52,862 nucleotides of DNA from Collinsella aerofaciens (GCF_005844325.1 NZ_SPFY01000015.1:1-52862); one strand, 5' to 3'; counted from the stretch's first letter, positions 17,034 to 24,976 are shown. Notes: generated by a model not told the origin, from the letters alone. Made by a program: numbers and translations.

Positions 17034-17079
17034 ACTTTTAGGCAAAGTAGTAAGACATGGGCAACTTTTGCGGTAAAGT
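17034..17079 (+). promoter_or_regulatory. Tandem inverted repeats upstream of the mntR-like gene
   Basis: ACTTT-TAGGC-AAAGT (17034-17048) and ACTTT-TGCGGT-AAAGT (17064-17079) lie in larger direct repeats beginning GGCTAAC and GGCAAC. They sit 54-100 nt before the DtxR-family gene. They could be autoregulatory sites; this is inference from position and symmetry. Confidence 0.5.
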
Positions 17080-17132
17080 AAGCCGTGGAAAGTATCCAAA
17101 GGCTAACTAGCAATCATCGCGAAAGGCGGCCC

Positions 17133-17522
17133 ATGGCCCTACGTGAATCCGGAGAAGACTATCTCGAATCGATCTACGTTCTGTCGGAACGCCAGGGCAT
17201 CGTGCGCTCGATCGACGTTGCGGAGTACCTCGGCGTAACCAAGGCGAGCGTTTCCAAGGCCATGGCGACGCTGGAAAGCAACGGCTATGTCGAAATGGGC
17301 AAGCGCGACGTTCATCTGACGGAGCGTGGTCTGGAGGTCGCTCGCCAAATGTGGGAGCGTCACTGCTTTTTCGTGGGGCTGCTGGAGGATGCGGGTGTTT
17401 CGGCTGAGGTCGCGTCGCAAGAGGGCTGCCACATGGAGCACTGCCTGAGCGAGGAAAGCTTCGAGAAACTGAGGGCGATGCTGAACCGGGGCGAGGCGAC
17501 GGGCCAAGCGGCGGAATCCTAA
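17133..17522 (+). CDS. DtxR-family metalloregulator, MntR-like
   Basis: A 129-residue dimeric repressor with a winged helix-turn-helix (residues 5-70, recognition helix TKASVSKAMATLESNGY) and a helical dimer domain, without the C-terminal SH3-like domain of DtxR/IdeR. The residues lining up with the MntR metal site are Asp9, Glu12, His77, Glu97, Glu102 and His103, as in manganese sensors. GAAAGGCGG precedes the ATG. The gene is monocistronic, with two candidate operators upstream. Manganese is the most likely ligand. Possible targets in the window include the permease gene at 23792, whose promoter shares CATGGGCAACT with this one. Confidence 0.82.
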   Translation: MALRESGEDYLESIYVLSERQGIVRSIDVAEYLGVTKASVSKAMATLESNGYVEMGKRDVHLTERGLEVARQMWERHCFFVGLLEDAGVSAEVASQEGCHMEHCLSEESFEKLRAMLNRGEATGQAAES

Positions 17523-17658
17523 CGAACCCCCAGTAGCGCGGAGTTCGCGCAAAGCGCGAACCAGCGACCGGGACCAGCGGTCCTTTCGGCCAAGTCCATT
17601 TCAGCAAAGGAACCCCGCCAGCAAGCGATGCCCAAGAACTGCCACCTACGTCACCGCA

Positions 17659-17785
17659 GGCCGGGGCCGGGTTTGGTTTTGAAAACACTCCACAGCGCGA
17701 GGCCCGCCTTTCCGTTGCTCCGCAGGAGCAGGAAAGACGGGCCTCATGCGCGAGGACGTTTTCAAAACCAAGCCCGGTCCCGGCC
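17659..17785. repeat. Long imperfect inverted repeat between convergent genes
   Basis: Outer arms at 17659-17686 and 17758-17785 match at 26 of 28 positions; both mismatches can pair as G-U in RNA. Inner arms GAGGCCCG(C/T)CTTTCC (17699-17713 and 17731-17745) match at 14 of 15, and a GCTCC/GGAGC tip closes it. The outer arms contain TTTTGAAAAC. It may terminate both flanking genes, or be a small non-autonomous element. Between 17523 and 17658 I see only a small TTCGCG/CGCGAA hairpin. Confidence 0.8.
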
Positions 17786-17801
17786 GGACAGCCCACGAAC
17801 G

Positions 17802-19754
17802 CTACAGGTTCTTGACACCCATCGCGCGCATGGCATTCAGGATGGCGATAATCGCCACGCCCACGTCGCCGAACACAGCAAGCCACATGTTGGCGATGCC
17901 CAGTGCCGCAAGCACCAGAATCAGCAACTTAATGCCCAGCGCAAAGATGATGTTCTGCCAAACAATCGACATGGTCTTGCGCGCCACGCGGATCGCGCGG
18001 GAGATGTTGGACGGCTTGTCATCCATGAGCACGACGTCCGCCGCCTCAATTGCGGCGTCCGAGCCCATAGCGCCCATGGCGATGCCAACGTCTGCGCGGG
18101 TAAGCACGGGTGCGTCGTTGATACCGTCGCCTACAAAGGCGAGCTTGCCCTTGCCCGATTCTGCTGCAAGCAGCGCCTCGACACGCTCGACCTTATCACC
18201 CGGTAACAGCTGCGCGTGGAACTCGTCGAGCCCCAGCCGCTTGGCCACCGCAGCAGCCACTTCCTCGCGGTCGCCCGTGAGCATGACGGTGCGCTTGACG
18301 CCGGCGGCGTGCAGGTCGCGGATCGTCTGCTCGGCATCGGCCTTTATGGTGTCGGCAATTACAATGTGGCCGGCATAGATGCCATCGACTAGCACGTGGA
18401 GGATGGTGCCGACGACCTCGCAATCGGGCGCTTCGACTCCGGCCGCGGCGAGCATCTTTGCGTTGCCAACGACGACGTGCTTGCCGTCGATGGTTGCCGT
18501 CACGCCATGGCCCGCGTCGTTGGTGGAGTCGCTTACGCGCTTGGGGTCGACCTCGCCCTGGTAGGCGACACGTACGGACTGCGCGATGGGGTGATCGGAG
18601 AACGACTCAGCAAGGGCTGCGACTTCGAGCAACGACTGCTCGGTATAGCCGGCCTCGGGGTGTACCGCGACCACCGAGAACGTGCCGTTGGTGAGGGTGC
18701 CCGTCTTGTCAAAGACGACGGTGTCCACGTCGGCGAGCGTCTCGAGGTAGTTAGAACCCTTGATGAGAACGCCCAGCTTGGACGCGCCGCCGATGCCGCC
18801 AAAGAAGCTCAGCGGCACGCTGATCACGAGCGCGCACGGGCAGCTGACGACCAGGAAGGTCAGGCCGCGCAGGATCCAGTCGGACCAGGCGCCGGTGACC
18901 AAGCCGCCGCCGAGCGCGAGTACCGCGGCAGCGCCGGTGACGGCGGGCGTGTAGATGCGGGCAAAGCGCGTGATGAAGTTCTCGGTGCGCGCCTTCTTTT
19001 CGCTGGCGTTTTCTACGAGCTCCAGGACGCGCGCGACGGTGGACTCGCCAAAGGGCTTGGTGGTGCGCACGTGGATGAGCCCCGTCATGTTGATGCAGCC
19101 GCTGATGATATCGTCGCCGGACTTGGCGGGGCGGGGGACTGACTCGCCCGTGAGCGCGGCGGTATCGAGCTGTGTCTCGCCCTCGACGATGACGCCGTCG
19201 ATAGGCACGCGCTCGCCGGGCTTGACGACGATGACGGTGCCCACGGCGATGTCATCGGGGAAGACCTGCTCGAGTGTGCCGTCGGGTTGCTCGACGTTGG
19301 CGTAGTCGGGTGCGATGTCCATCATGGCGCTGATCGATTTACGGCTCTTGCCCACGGCGTATGCCTGGAACAGCTCGCCGACCTGGTAGAACAGCATGAC
19401 GGCGGCGCCTTCGGCCATGTGCGGATCGGTGTCGGGGAAGAGCACCATGGCAAACGCGCCGATGGTCGCGACGGCCATGAGGAAGCTCTCGTCGAACGCC
19501 TTGCCGCGGCGGATGTTGTTGTATGCCTTTTGGAGCACGTCGTAGCCGGCAATCAAAAAAGGCACGAGGAACAGTGCGAAGCTGGCGTAGATGTCGCCCG
19601 GGGTGCCGAATGCGGCAGTGAGGGTGCCGAGCTCATCGAGGGCGTACACCACGGCAAAAATGCCCAGCGCTACCAGGATGCGGTTGTGCTTATGCTCGAG
19701 TGACTCTTTTTTCTTGCGCTTCTTCTTTTTCTTCTTGGGGTCGGCGGTGGCCAT
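17802..19754 (-). CDS. P1B-type heavy-metal efflux ATPase (Zn/Cd/Pb type)
   Basis: A 650-residue inner-membrane pump with the transport motif CPC at 305-307, phosphorylated Asp349 in DKTGTLTNG, TGES at 202-205, the HP motif in SDHPIAQ, and GDGINDAP. The CPC motif together with the smtB-like regulator suggests Zn2+ or Cd2+ export; copper is less likely. No metal-binding domain precedes the first helix. The N-terminus is instead a Lys/Arg run (KKKKKKRKKK, 7-16). A separate small HMA protein is encoded just upstream. The start at 19754 follows GGGAGGA. It has its own promoter region with an operator copy at 19778. Confidence 0.92.
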   Translation of the reverse strand: MATADPKKKKKKRKKKESLEHKHNRILVALGIFAVVYALDELGTLTAAFGTPGDIYASFALFLVPFLIAGYDVLQKAYNNIRRGKAFDESFLMAVATIGAFAMVLFPDTDPHMAEGAAVMLFYQVGELFQAYAVGKSRKSISAMMDIAPDYANVEQPDGTLEQVFPDDIAVGTVIVVKPGERVPIDGVIVEGETQLDTAALTGESVPRPAKSGDDIISGCINMTGLIHVRTTKPFGESTVARVLELVENASEKKARTENFITRFARIYTPAVTGAAAVLALGGGLVTGAWSDWILRGLTFLVVSCPCALVISVPLSFFGGIGGASKLGVLIKGSNYLETLADVDTVVFDKTGTLTNGTFSVVAVHPEAGYTEQSLLEVAALAESFSDHPIAQSVRVAYQGEVDPKRVSDSTNDAGHGVTATIDGKHVVVGNAKMLAAAGVEAPDCEVVGTILHVLVDGIYAGHIVIADTIKADAEQTIRDLHAAGVKRTVMLTGDREEVAAAVAKRLGLDEFHAQLLPGDKVERVEALLAAESGKGKLAFVGDGINDAPVLTRADVGIAMGAMGSDAAIEAADVVLMDDKPSNISRAIRVARKTMSIVWQNIIFALGIKLLILVLAALGIANMWLAVFGDVGVAIIAILNAMRAMGVKNL

Positions 19755-19777
19755 GACTCGTATCCTCCCATTTGAAT

Positions 19778-19797
19778 GTATGAACACTCGCTCATAT
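19778..19797. promoter_or_regulatory. ArsR/SmtB-type operator before the ATPase gene
   Basis: GTATGA-N8-TCATAT, the same 6-8-6 layout as two sites before arsR. It lies 24-43 nt upstream of the ATPase start. Confidence 0.7.
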
Positions 19798-19809
19798 AAT
19801 TTCGCGAGC

Positions 19810-19834
19810 AAAGGCCGCGGCAAGCGCGGCCTTG
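19810..19834 (-). terminator. Hairpin after the HMA gene
   Basis: AAGGCCGCG pairs with CGCGGCCTT, followed on the minus strand by TTTGCTC. It would reduce read-through from the HMA gene into the ATPase gene. Confidence 0.5.
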
Positions 19835-19854
19835 CGGGTTGGCGTAAACCTTGG

Positions 19855-20073
19855 CTAGAGAATGATCTCGCAGTCCGGCTCGGCGTCGGCGGTGAACTCC
19901 ACAACGCGGTCGAGGACCTCGTCGAACTCGGCTTCATCGGCCTCGAGCGTCAGCTTCTGGGTCATAAAGTTGACCGAAACGGACTTGACGCCATCGAGCT
20001 TGGCCAGCTCGTCCTGAAGCTTACGCGCGCAGTTGGCGCAGTCGATCTCGTCGAGCTTGAACTGCTTTTTCAT
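19855..20073 (-). CDS. Free-standing heavy-metal-associated (HMA) domain protein
   Basis: A 72-residue ferredoxin-like metal-binding domain with the Cys pair in DCANCARK (residues 12-15). It ends acidic (DAEPDCEIIL), with a further Cys. In most related pumps this domain is fused to the ATPase N-terminus; here it is separate and could pass metal to the pump or bind it in the cytoplasm. GGAAAGGAATCC precedes the ATG. It lies 63 nt after arsR and about 100 nt before the ATPase gene, all on one strand. Confidence 0.88.
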   Translation of the reverse strand: MKKQFKLDEIDCANCARKLQDELAKLDGVKSVSVNFMTQKLTLEADEAEFDEVLDRVVEFTADAEPDCEIIL

Positions 20074-20136
20074 GGTGGATTCCTTTCCCCGTATTTGCGG
20101 CTTGGGTGCAGGCCGCGCTGGTACCGTGGTTGGTCG

Positions 20137-20502
20137 CTATTCGCAGATGTGGCTCATGCCCTGGTTGAGCATGGTGTAGACGTGGTCGTCGGCGAGCGAG
20201 TATAGGATATTGCGCCCGTCGCGCCGGAATTTAACCAGGTGCGACTGCTTGAGTGTGCGCAGCTGGTGCGACACCGCGGACTGCGAGGTTTCGGTCGCTT
20301 CGGCGATGTCTGCTACGCAGAGCTCGCGGCCCATGAGGGCATAGAGGATCTTGATGCGCGTGGTGTCGCTGAAGACCTTGAACAGGTCGGCGAGGTCGTA
20401 GAGAAGCTCCTCGTCGGGAAGGTCCTCGGGCGAGCAGGTGGTGGGGATCGCGGGCTCGGTGGCCTCGATGTCGGGCTTCGTTTCATCAACGCGGATGCTC
20501 AT
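20137..20502 (-). CDS. ArsR/SmtB-family metal-sensing repressor
   Basis: A 121-residue winged helix-turn-helix repressor. FKVFSDTTRIKILYALM and the recognition helix SQSAVSHQLRTLKQ are clear. ELCVADI resembles the alpha-3 ELCVCD metal site but keeps only one Cys; the C-terminal helix has DDHVYTMLNQGMSHICE, whose Asp/His/Glu residues could form the alpha-5 zinc site of SmtB/CzrA. Metal binding would release it from DNA. Two operator copies lie directly upstream and one before the ATPase gene, so it most likely represses the whole module. Confidence 0.9.
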   Translation of the reverse strand: MSIRVDETKPDIEATEPAIPTTCSPEDLPDEELLYDLADLFKVFSDTTRIKILYALMGRELCVADIAEATETSQSAVSHQLRTLKQSHLVKFRRDGRNILYSLADDHVYTMLNQGMSHICE

Positions 20503-20516
20503 TGCAATATCCCTTC

Positions 20517-20571
20517 ATATGAACATGCGCTCATATAACTTGCTTCCGATTATATGAGTGTATGTTCATAT
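20517..20571. promoter_or_regulatory. Two ArsR/SmtB-type operators before arsR
   Basis: ATATGA-N8-TCATAT occurs perfectly at 20517-20536 and again at 20552-20571. The arrangement matches ArsR/SmtB sites overlapping the promoter. The rest of the gap to 20844 is low in GC and holds a hairpin at 20649-20685 (ATGCTCGCC/GGCTAGCAT type). I see no supported gene in it. Confidence 0.8.
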
Positions 20572-20844
20572 GTCAATACAATTTGCGTTAATTTCGATGA
20601 CTGCTTGCCGCTTCTGCGATTTTCTGTGGGTTGGGAGACATCGACGCAATGCTCGCCAACATATTTCGAGATGTTCGGCTAGCATGCTAAGAAAGCCACC
20701 TTGAGAAGCATTAGAACTGTTCATATTTGTACTTTATCGTGTCAAATACCGCGAGAATCAGTTCTTCCTCTACGGGAGTTTCTGCAGAATCAGTTTTATC
20801 TAAAGTTATATTGAGCATTGCTGCAGCCAATCTGGCACATCGGT

Positions 20845-20874
20845 GGCCGAATAAGTCGAAAAATGTAGGTGGAC
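20845..20874. repeat. 30-bp direct repeat, left copy
   Basis: Starts GGCCGAATAAGTCGAAAAAT and matches 22474-22503 at 27 of 30 positions in the same orientation. The two copies bracket the nuclease-like gene. Confidence 0.75.
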
Positions 20875-20891
20875 ATCCGCAGAGATCGCCT

Positions 20892-22100
20892 TTAGAAGAG
20901 CGAATTCTCAATTAGATCAATAATCGTGTCGTCGTCCGTGCGGTTTTCATCGATTTTTGCGAACATGTCGCATTCCCAAGCCCCATTGATTTCCTCAGCA
21001 AGGGCCCCGACGTGTTGCATGTCGTCGGGTTCGGGCACATCGTTGATGCTCGGGTCATCAGCTTGCGGATATTGGCTTGCAATTTCGCGCTTGGCGGCCT
21101 CTTCTTCTTTGAGTGTCTCCAGGACGCGGCGACCGTATTCGAAGTAGCGCCGCAAGACAAATTGACGAAGAGTTTCTTGCAGGATGGCGAAGTTATCCGG
21201 GAGTCGACCGGGCCATATCTTCTCGCGAATGCGAATCGCTTCCATGACCCGTTTAAAAGCGGACTGCTTGAAAAACGAATGACGATTAACCGTGATAACG
21301 GCATATCCCATGTTTCGCAGCGTGTTTCGGCGCTCCTCGTCAATTGATTGCTGCTCGGGTTCGTCGTGGTAAAAGCCGTTGTATTCGATATCGGTCATCG
21401 AATTTTCGAGCAGCGCGTCGAGGTAGAAAACCGTCCGTCGCGTTAGGGCGGCGTATCTTTTGGGGACTGGGATCGGATAATCCGTTTTGATAGCGCGTAT
21501 GGCTAAGCCACCCATTGACTTGGGCATTGTCAGCATCATGACAAACGCCGTTTCGAGTGGGGAGCGACAGCCTTCGTGTACATAAGAAAGTGCCTTAAGT
21601 GCTTTATTAGATCCACGATACCCCGGTGCCTCTGAAAAGAAGGCTCTGAGCTCTTCAACGCTGGTTAGGGCTGGGCGCTCGCGATATTGAGTTTCGTCGG
21701 ACGTTCCAAGCGCGTAGGAGCCGCAGATTTCAAAGTAATACTCAACGAGCTCCGAAAGGTTGAGGTCGGCTGTTGCTTCTAACGCGCACAGCTTGATATC
21801 GACGATGTAGACGTTCGGCTCGAGTTCTAGGTAGCTTTCTGCATCAAACGTATAGCGCGTGCAGTGGCAGATGCAGCCCTTGCGGTGCCTTTTGGCATTA
21901 TTGGAAAACGTCAGCACATGGATACGTTCAGAATCGACATTCTTTCTGTTGAGCCATGCTCGTGCCGCTTCCAGGTCGGACGTGGTCGGCGCAGACACCC
22001 TGATCTTTTCCATAGGTATGGGACCGGTCGCGTAGCTTGCGAGCGAGTTGGCTGTTTGGTATACAGCGCGTGCCGTGGTATGTGACAGAATGATTCCCAT
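20892..22100 (-). CDS. Nuclease-like protein of a Coriobacteriia-expanded family (DUF559/PD-(D/E)XK-like)
   Basis: A 402-residue protein from the ATG at 22100. The middle resembles a family I associate with Coriobacteriia: an N-terminal LSHTTA segment, CICHCTRYTF, LSELVEYYFEICGSYAL, TSVEELRAFF and SPLETAFVMML. Residues 224-272 look like a compact PD-(D/E)XK/Vsr-like nuclease core (YLDAL, DIEYNG, EERRNTLRNMGYAVITV). The last 100 residues are acidic and I cannot place them. The frame stays open upstream to 22322, adding 74 basic residues, but no ribosome site supports either start. GC content is lower than in neighbours, and direct repeats flank it, suggesting transfer. Function is unknown; defence is a guess. 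Confidence 0.65.
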   Translation of the reverse strand: MGIILSHTTARAVYQTANSLASYATGPIPMEKIRVSAPTTSDLEAARAWLNRKNVDSERIHVLTFSNNAKRHRKGCICHCTRYTFDAESYLELEPNVYIVDIKLCALEATADLNLSELVEYYFEICGSYALGTSDETQYRERPALTSVEELRAFFSEAPGYRGSNKALKALSYVHEGCRSPLETAFVMMLTMPKSMGGLAIRAIKTDYPIPVPKRYAALTRRTVFYLDALLENSMTDIEYNGFYHDEPEQQSIDEERRNTLRNMGYAVITVNRHSFFKQSAFKRVMEAIRIREKIWPGRLPDNFAILQETLRQFVLRRYFEYGRRVLETLKEEEAAKREIASQYPQADDPSINDVPEPDDMQHVGALAEEINGAWECDMFAKIDENRTDDDTIIDLIENSLF

Positions 22101-22473
22101 ACGCGCATGATGGCATAGCGGACGCCGCATACGCCCGAAACTTCGGGCAACGGTATTGGGGCGCGGCTTATCTTCTGCGAACGGTGGGTTTTTGAGCTGT
22201 CGTATTGAGGGAGCAGCTTTGGCTGGGGAGGTTTCTGCCGGCTGCCCCTTTTTGATGAACTTTAGTTGCGGATTCGTAGCTTCTAAGCGTTTTTGCCGAC
22301 CGCTCAGATGCCTCACCAACATAATTTGAGTTATTCGGCCTTATCCTATACAAATGGTGCGATCGCAACGTCCTATTCGAATTGATTCAGGTAGATTTAT
22401 GGGGCTTGGTTGCGAAATTAAGGCGATTTTAGCTTCGATTGCGGTTCAAGGGGCCTTGACTAGTGGTTCAGCT

Positions 22474-22503
22474 GGCCGAACAACTCGAAAAATGTAGGTG
22501 GGC
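22474..22503. repeat. 30-bp direct repeat, right copy
   Basis: Starts GGCCGAACAACTCGAAAAAT. It is the partner of 20845-20874. The stretch from 22323 to 22473 shows no gene. Confidence 0.75.
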
Positions 22504-22548
22504 CAACCTGCCGACTATGTGAAGCACGCGTATTTGCTCGTTTTGATG

Positions 22549-22584
22549 AAAACTAGGGTGCAGCCATAAGGCTGCGCCCTAGTT
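22549..22584 (-). terminator. Terminator of the exonuclease gene
   Basis: AACTAGGG-T-GCAGCC pairs with GGCTGC-G-CCCTAGTT around an ATAA loop, with TTTTC after it on the minus strand. Confidence 0.8.
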
Positions 22585-22650
22585 TACTGCGTGTCGGTGT
22601 GCCCAGACGGATTGCGCTGTGCCTGGCAGGCGCTCCCGCAGATGGATCGG

Positions 22651-23619
22651 TTATTTCGCGAATAGGTTCTTGAGGTTGAACTCGGCCTGAACCGTGCGGA
22701 GCATGAGGTCGGTGTCGTCGAGGCCCAGGTGCTGCTCGTTGGCGTCGGCGGCGAGGGTTCCACGGCGGCGCGCCCAGTTCTCGAGTGCGGCGGGCGCGGA
22801 TTCGCGGGGGAGCGAGCGGACGTCGGCATCCAGGCTGCGGCAGATCTGGCGCGAGTCGATGACGATGATCTTGCCGGCGCGGCGTGCCTCGGCGTAACCG
22901 TCCAGGTGGATCTTGAACCAACTGTCCTCAAAGGCGGCGTTGTGCGCCATGTAAGGGTACTTCTTCATAAGCTTGAGCAGCTGCTTCTGCAGTTCCTTGT
23001 TCTCGCGGAATGGCTTTTTGCCGTCGATGTCGTCCCAGGTGATGTGGTGGATATTCGACAACGGCACATCCTCGCCGCGGTAGATGTCGGGCAAACCGCA
23101 GTAGTGCGCCTCGGCGTCGTGCGGGACGGCGTCGCTGGTGAGCTCCATGATTTCCCAACCCACATTGATGATATAACCGCGCTCGGGTGCACGGCCGGTG
23201 GTCTCGATGTCGATACCGAGCACGGTGCCCTGGATGGGCTTGCGGGCGTAGGCCACGCCGAGCGCGTCGCGGTCGCCGCGGATCTCGCGCATGACCGACG
23301 CGGCGGTGCGCTTTTGCATCTTGCCGATGGCGGCGCAGGTGTCGGCATCGGACAGGCCGCGCGAAAGCGTCGCGGGCGTCACGTTGCGCAGGCGCGCCTC
23401 GCCAATCTGGTCGCACAGGTCGCGGTTGCGGTCAGCCAGGTCGCGCACGGTGGCAAAGTCGAAGCTGGGGTCGCCCTCGGCGGTAAAGTACTCGGTTTCG
23501 AGCACCTTAAGGGCCTCCTCGCCCTTCTGGCGCTCGGACTCCATGGCGCCGTGATCGCCATAGATAAACATGGGAATAAACGGCTGGCGCTCGTATTCGA
23601 GTGCTTGTGAAACGTTCAT
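22651..23619 (-). CDS. DnaQ-like 3'-5' exonuclease
   Basis: A 322-residue protein with a helical N-terminal part (1-130) and an RNase T/DnaQ exonuclease fold. ExoI is GIDIETTG with Asp137 and Glu139. ExoII is AHNAAFEDSWF (226-235). ExoIII is HLGLDDTD with His297 and Asp301/302, the DEDDh arrangement. It should remove 3' nucleotides from DNA or RNA. The N-terminal part has no assignment and may bind a partner. GGAGC lies 8 nt upstream of the ATG. It is monocistronic. Confidence 0.85.
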   Translation of the reverse strand: MNVSQALEYERQPFIPMFIYGDHGAMESERQKGEEALKVLETEYFTAEGDPSFDFATVRDLADRNRDLCDQIGEARLRNVTPATLSRGLSDADTCAAIGKMQKRTAASVMREIRGDRDALGVAYARKPIQGTVLGIDIETTGRAPERGYIINVGWEIMELTSDAVPHDAEAHYCGLPDIYRGEDVPLSNIHHITWDDIDGKKPFRENKELQKQLLKLMKKYPYMAHNAAFEDSWFKIHLDGYAEARRAGKIIVIDSRQICRSLDADVRSLPRESAPAALENWARRRGTLAADANEQHLGLDDTDLMLRTVQAEFNLKNLFAK

Positions 23620-23689
23620 ATAACTGCTCCTTGGACGGGCCGTGTCGCGCGGCTCGGTGGCATTGAGTTATGGCGAGATGATAGTTTAC

Positions 23690-23757
23690 CATGGGCAACT
23701 ATTGGCATCGCGCCTAGGACAACTACAATACCCTAGTTGACCGCTAGGACTTTTACA
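23690..23757 (+). promoter_or_regulatory. Promoter and possible operators of the metal permease gene
   Basis: TTGGCA (23702-23707), a 16-nt spacer and TACAAT (23724-23729) form a good sigma-70 promoter. CATGGGCAACT at 23690-23700 also occurs upstream of the mntR-like gene (17056-17066). CAACTA-N8-TAGTTG overlaps the -10 region, and a direct repeat of the form CTAGGAC-N3/4-TACAAT follows. Metal control is inferred. Confidence 0.5.
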
Positions 23758-23791
23758 ATGCTGCCGAAAGACATGAAAGGTTCCATCCGTC

Positions 23792-24892
23792 ATGGATTTG
23801 CTGATTGATATTCTGCTCGACGCCGGCAAGGACACGCTCTCGCTGGCGCCGTTTTTGTTGGTGACGTATCTTGCTCTCGAGACACTTGAGCACGTTGCGG
23901 GCGACCGCGTCAACGGCGCTATCAAGCGCGCCGGCGCTGCGGGTCCCGTGGCTGGCTCGCTGCTGGGCATTGTGCCGCAGTGCGGATTTTCGGCCATGGC
24001 AGCAACGCTGTACGCCGGCCGTGTCGTGACGCTGGGCACGCTGGTCGCCGTGTTCCTCTCGACCTCCGATGAGATGCTGCCGCTGTTGCTCGCCGAGCAG
24101 GTGCCCGTGCAGACCATGGCGATGCTTTTGGCTTCGAAGGCACTGATCGCGCTGGTCACGGGCTTTATCGTGGACGCGGCTATCCGCGGCCTTCGTCGTA
24201 ATTCCCGCGCGCATGCGGCGATTCGCCGTACCGTGCTGGGGACCGCTGCCAATCCGGCTCATGTGAACTGCGCGCACGACGACCATACCGGGGGCGACAT
24301 CATTGATGAAGTGGCCGAGGCGGGCGTGAGCGCCGACCACATCCACGAGTTGTGCGAGCGCGACCATTGCGGTTGCGATGATGATGAAGATGAACACGAG
24401 CGCGACCACGGACACAGCCATGACCACGGTCACGCAGGCGAGCATGAGCACCACCACGGCCATGGGCACGACCACGGTCACTCCCACGAAGGTGCGCCCG
24501 TCCTGTCGATTATCCGCAGCGCGATCTCGCACACCGTGCAGGTTTCGGTTTTTATTTTCCTGGTGACGCTGATTCTAGTTGCCGTGCTCGAGACCTTCGG
24601 AGAGTTCGCGATCGAGCAGTTCCTGCGTGGCAACGAGACGCTCGCCGTCTTGGGCTCGGCACTCGTCGGCCTGATCCCCAACTGCTCGGCCAGCGTGGTC
24701 ATTACGCAGCTGTACCTGGAGGGCGCGCTACAGCTGGCGCCGATGCTCGCCGGCACGCTCATTTCCGCCGGCGTGGGCTATCTTGTCCTGTTCCGCACCA
24801 ACCGCAGCGCTCGTGAAAACGCCGTGTTCCTGGTCATGATGTACGTCATCGGCGCCGGCTGGGGCCTTATCCTATCCGCCTTCGGCCTCTAA
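23792..24892 (+). CDS. Predicted metal efflux permease with His-rich loop (putative manganese transporter/arsenic efflux family)
   Basis: A 366-residue membrane protein in two homologous halves of about four helices. Each half has a Pro-Asn/Gln-Cys-x-Ser/Ala motif (GIVPQCGFSAMA near 68 and GLIPNCSASVVI near 290), the hallmark of this permease family. Between the halves lies a soluble loop of about 75 residues (roughly 165-240) extremely rich in His, Asp and Glu (HDHGHAGEHEHHHGHGHDHGHSH), a likely divalent-metal sink. Databases name the family either putative manganese transporter or arsenic efflux; the His loop and the nearby mntR-like gene favour a divalent metal. It is monocistronic, with a bidirectional terminator. 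Confidence 0.78.
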   Translation: MDLLIDILLDAGKDTLSLAPFLLVTYLALETLEHVAGDRVNGAIKRAGAAGPVAGSLLGIVPQCGFSAMAATLYAGRVVTLGTLVAVFLSTSDEMLPLLLAEQVPVQTMAMLLASKALIALVTGFIVDAAIRGLRRNSRAHAAIRRTVLGTAANPAHVNCAHDDHTGGDIIDEVAEAGVSADHIHELCERDHCGCDDDEDEHERDHGHSHDHGHAGEHEHHHGHGHDHGHSHEGAPVLSIIRSAISHTVQVSVFIFLVTLILVAVLETFGEFAIEQFLRGNETLAVLGSALVGLIPNCSASVVITQLYLEGALQLAPMLAGTLISAGVGYLVLFRTNRSARENAVFLVMMYVIGAGWGLILSAFGL

Positions 24893-24900
24893 GTAGGCCT

Positions 24901-24976
24901 AAAAAATGGGCTTCAAATAGCCATGCTCGGCGCCTGCGCAATGCGGCGACGCATGGCATTTTGAAGCCCGTTTTTT
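24901..24976. terminator. Bidirectional terminator
   Basis: GGGCTTCAAAT pairs with ATTTTGAAGCCC with an inner GCCATGC/GCATGGC stem. A6 precedes and T6 follows, so it can act in both directions between convergent genes. Confidence 0.85.

Noticed and set aside
17659-17785. Group II intron or retron RNA as explanation of the long hairpin
   Set aside because: No reverse transcriptase gene lies nearby and the structure is a simple two-arm hairpin.
20711-20911. A 66-codon minus-strand frame starting at TTG, overlapping the end of the nuclease-like gene
   Set aside because: No ribosome site, and the frame runs through the interspersed 30-bp repeat, which reads PPTFFDLFG here and PPTFFELFG at the other copy. 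It is better explained as repeat sequence.
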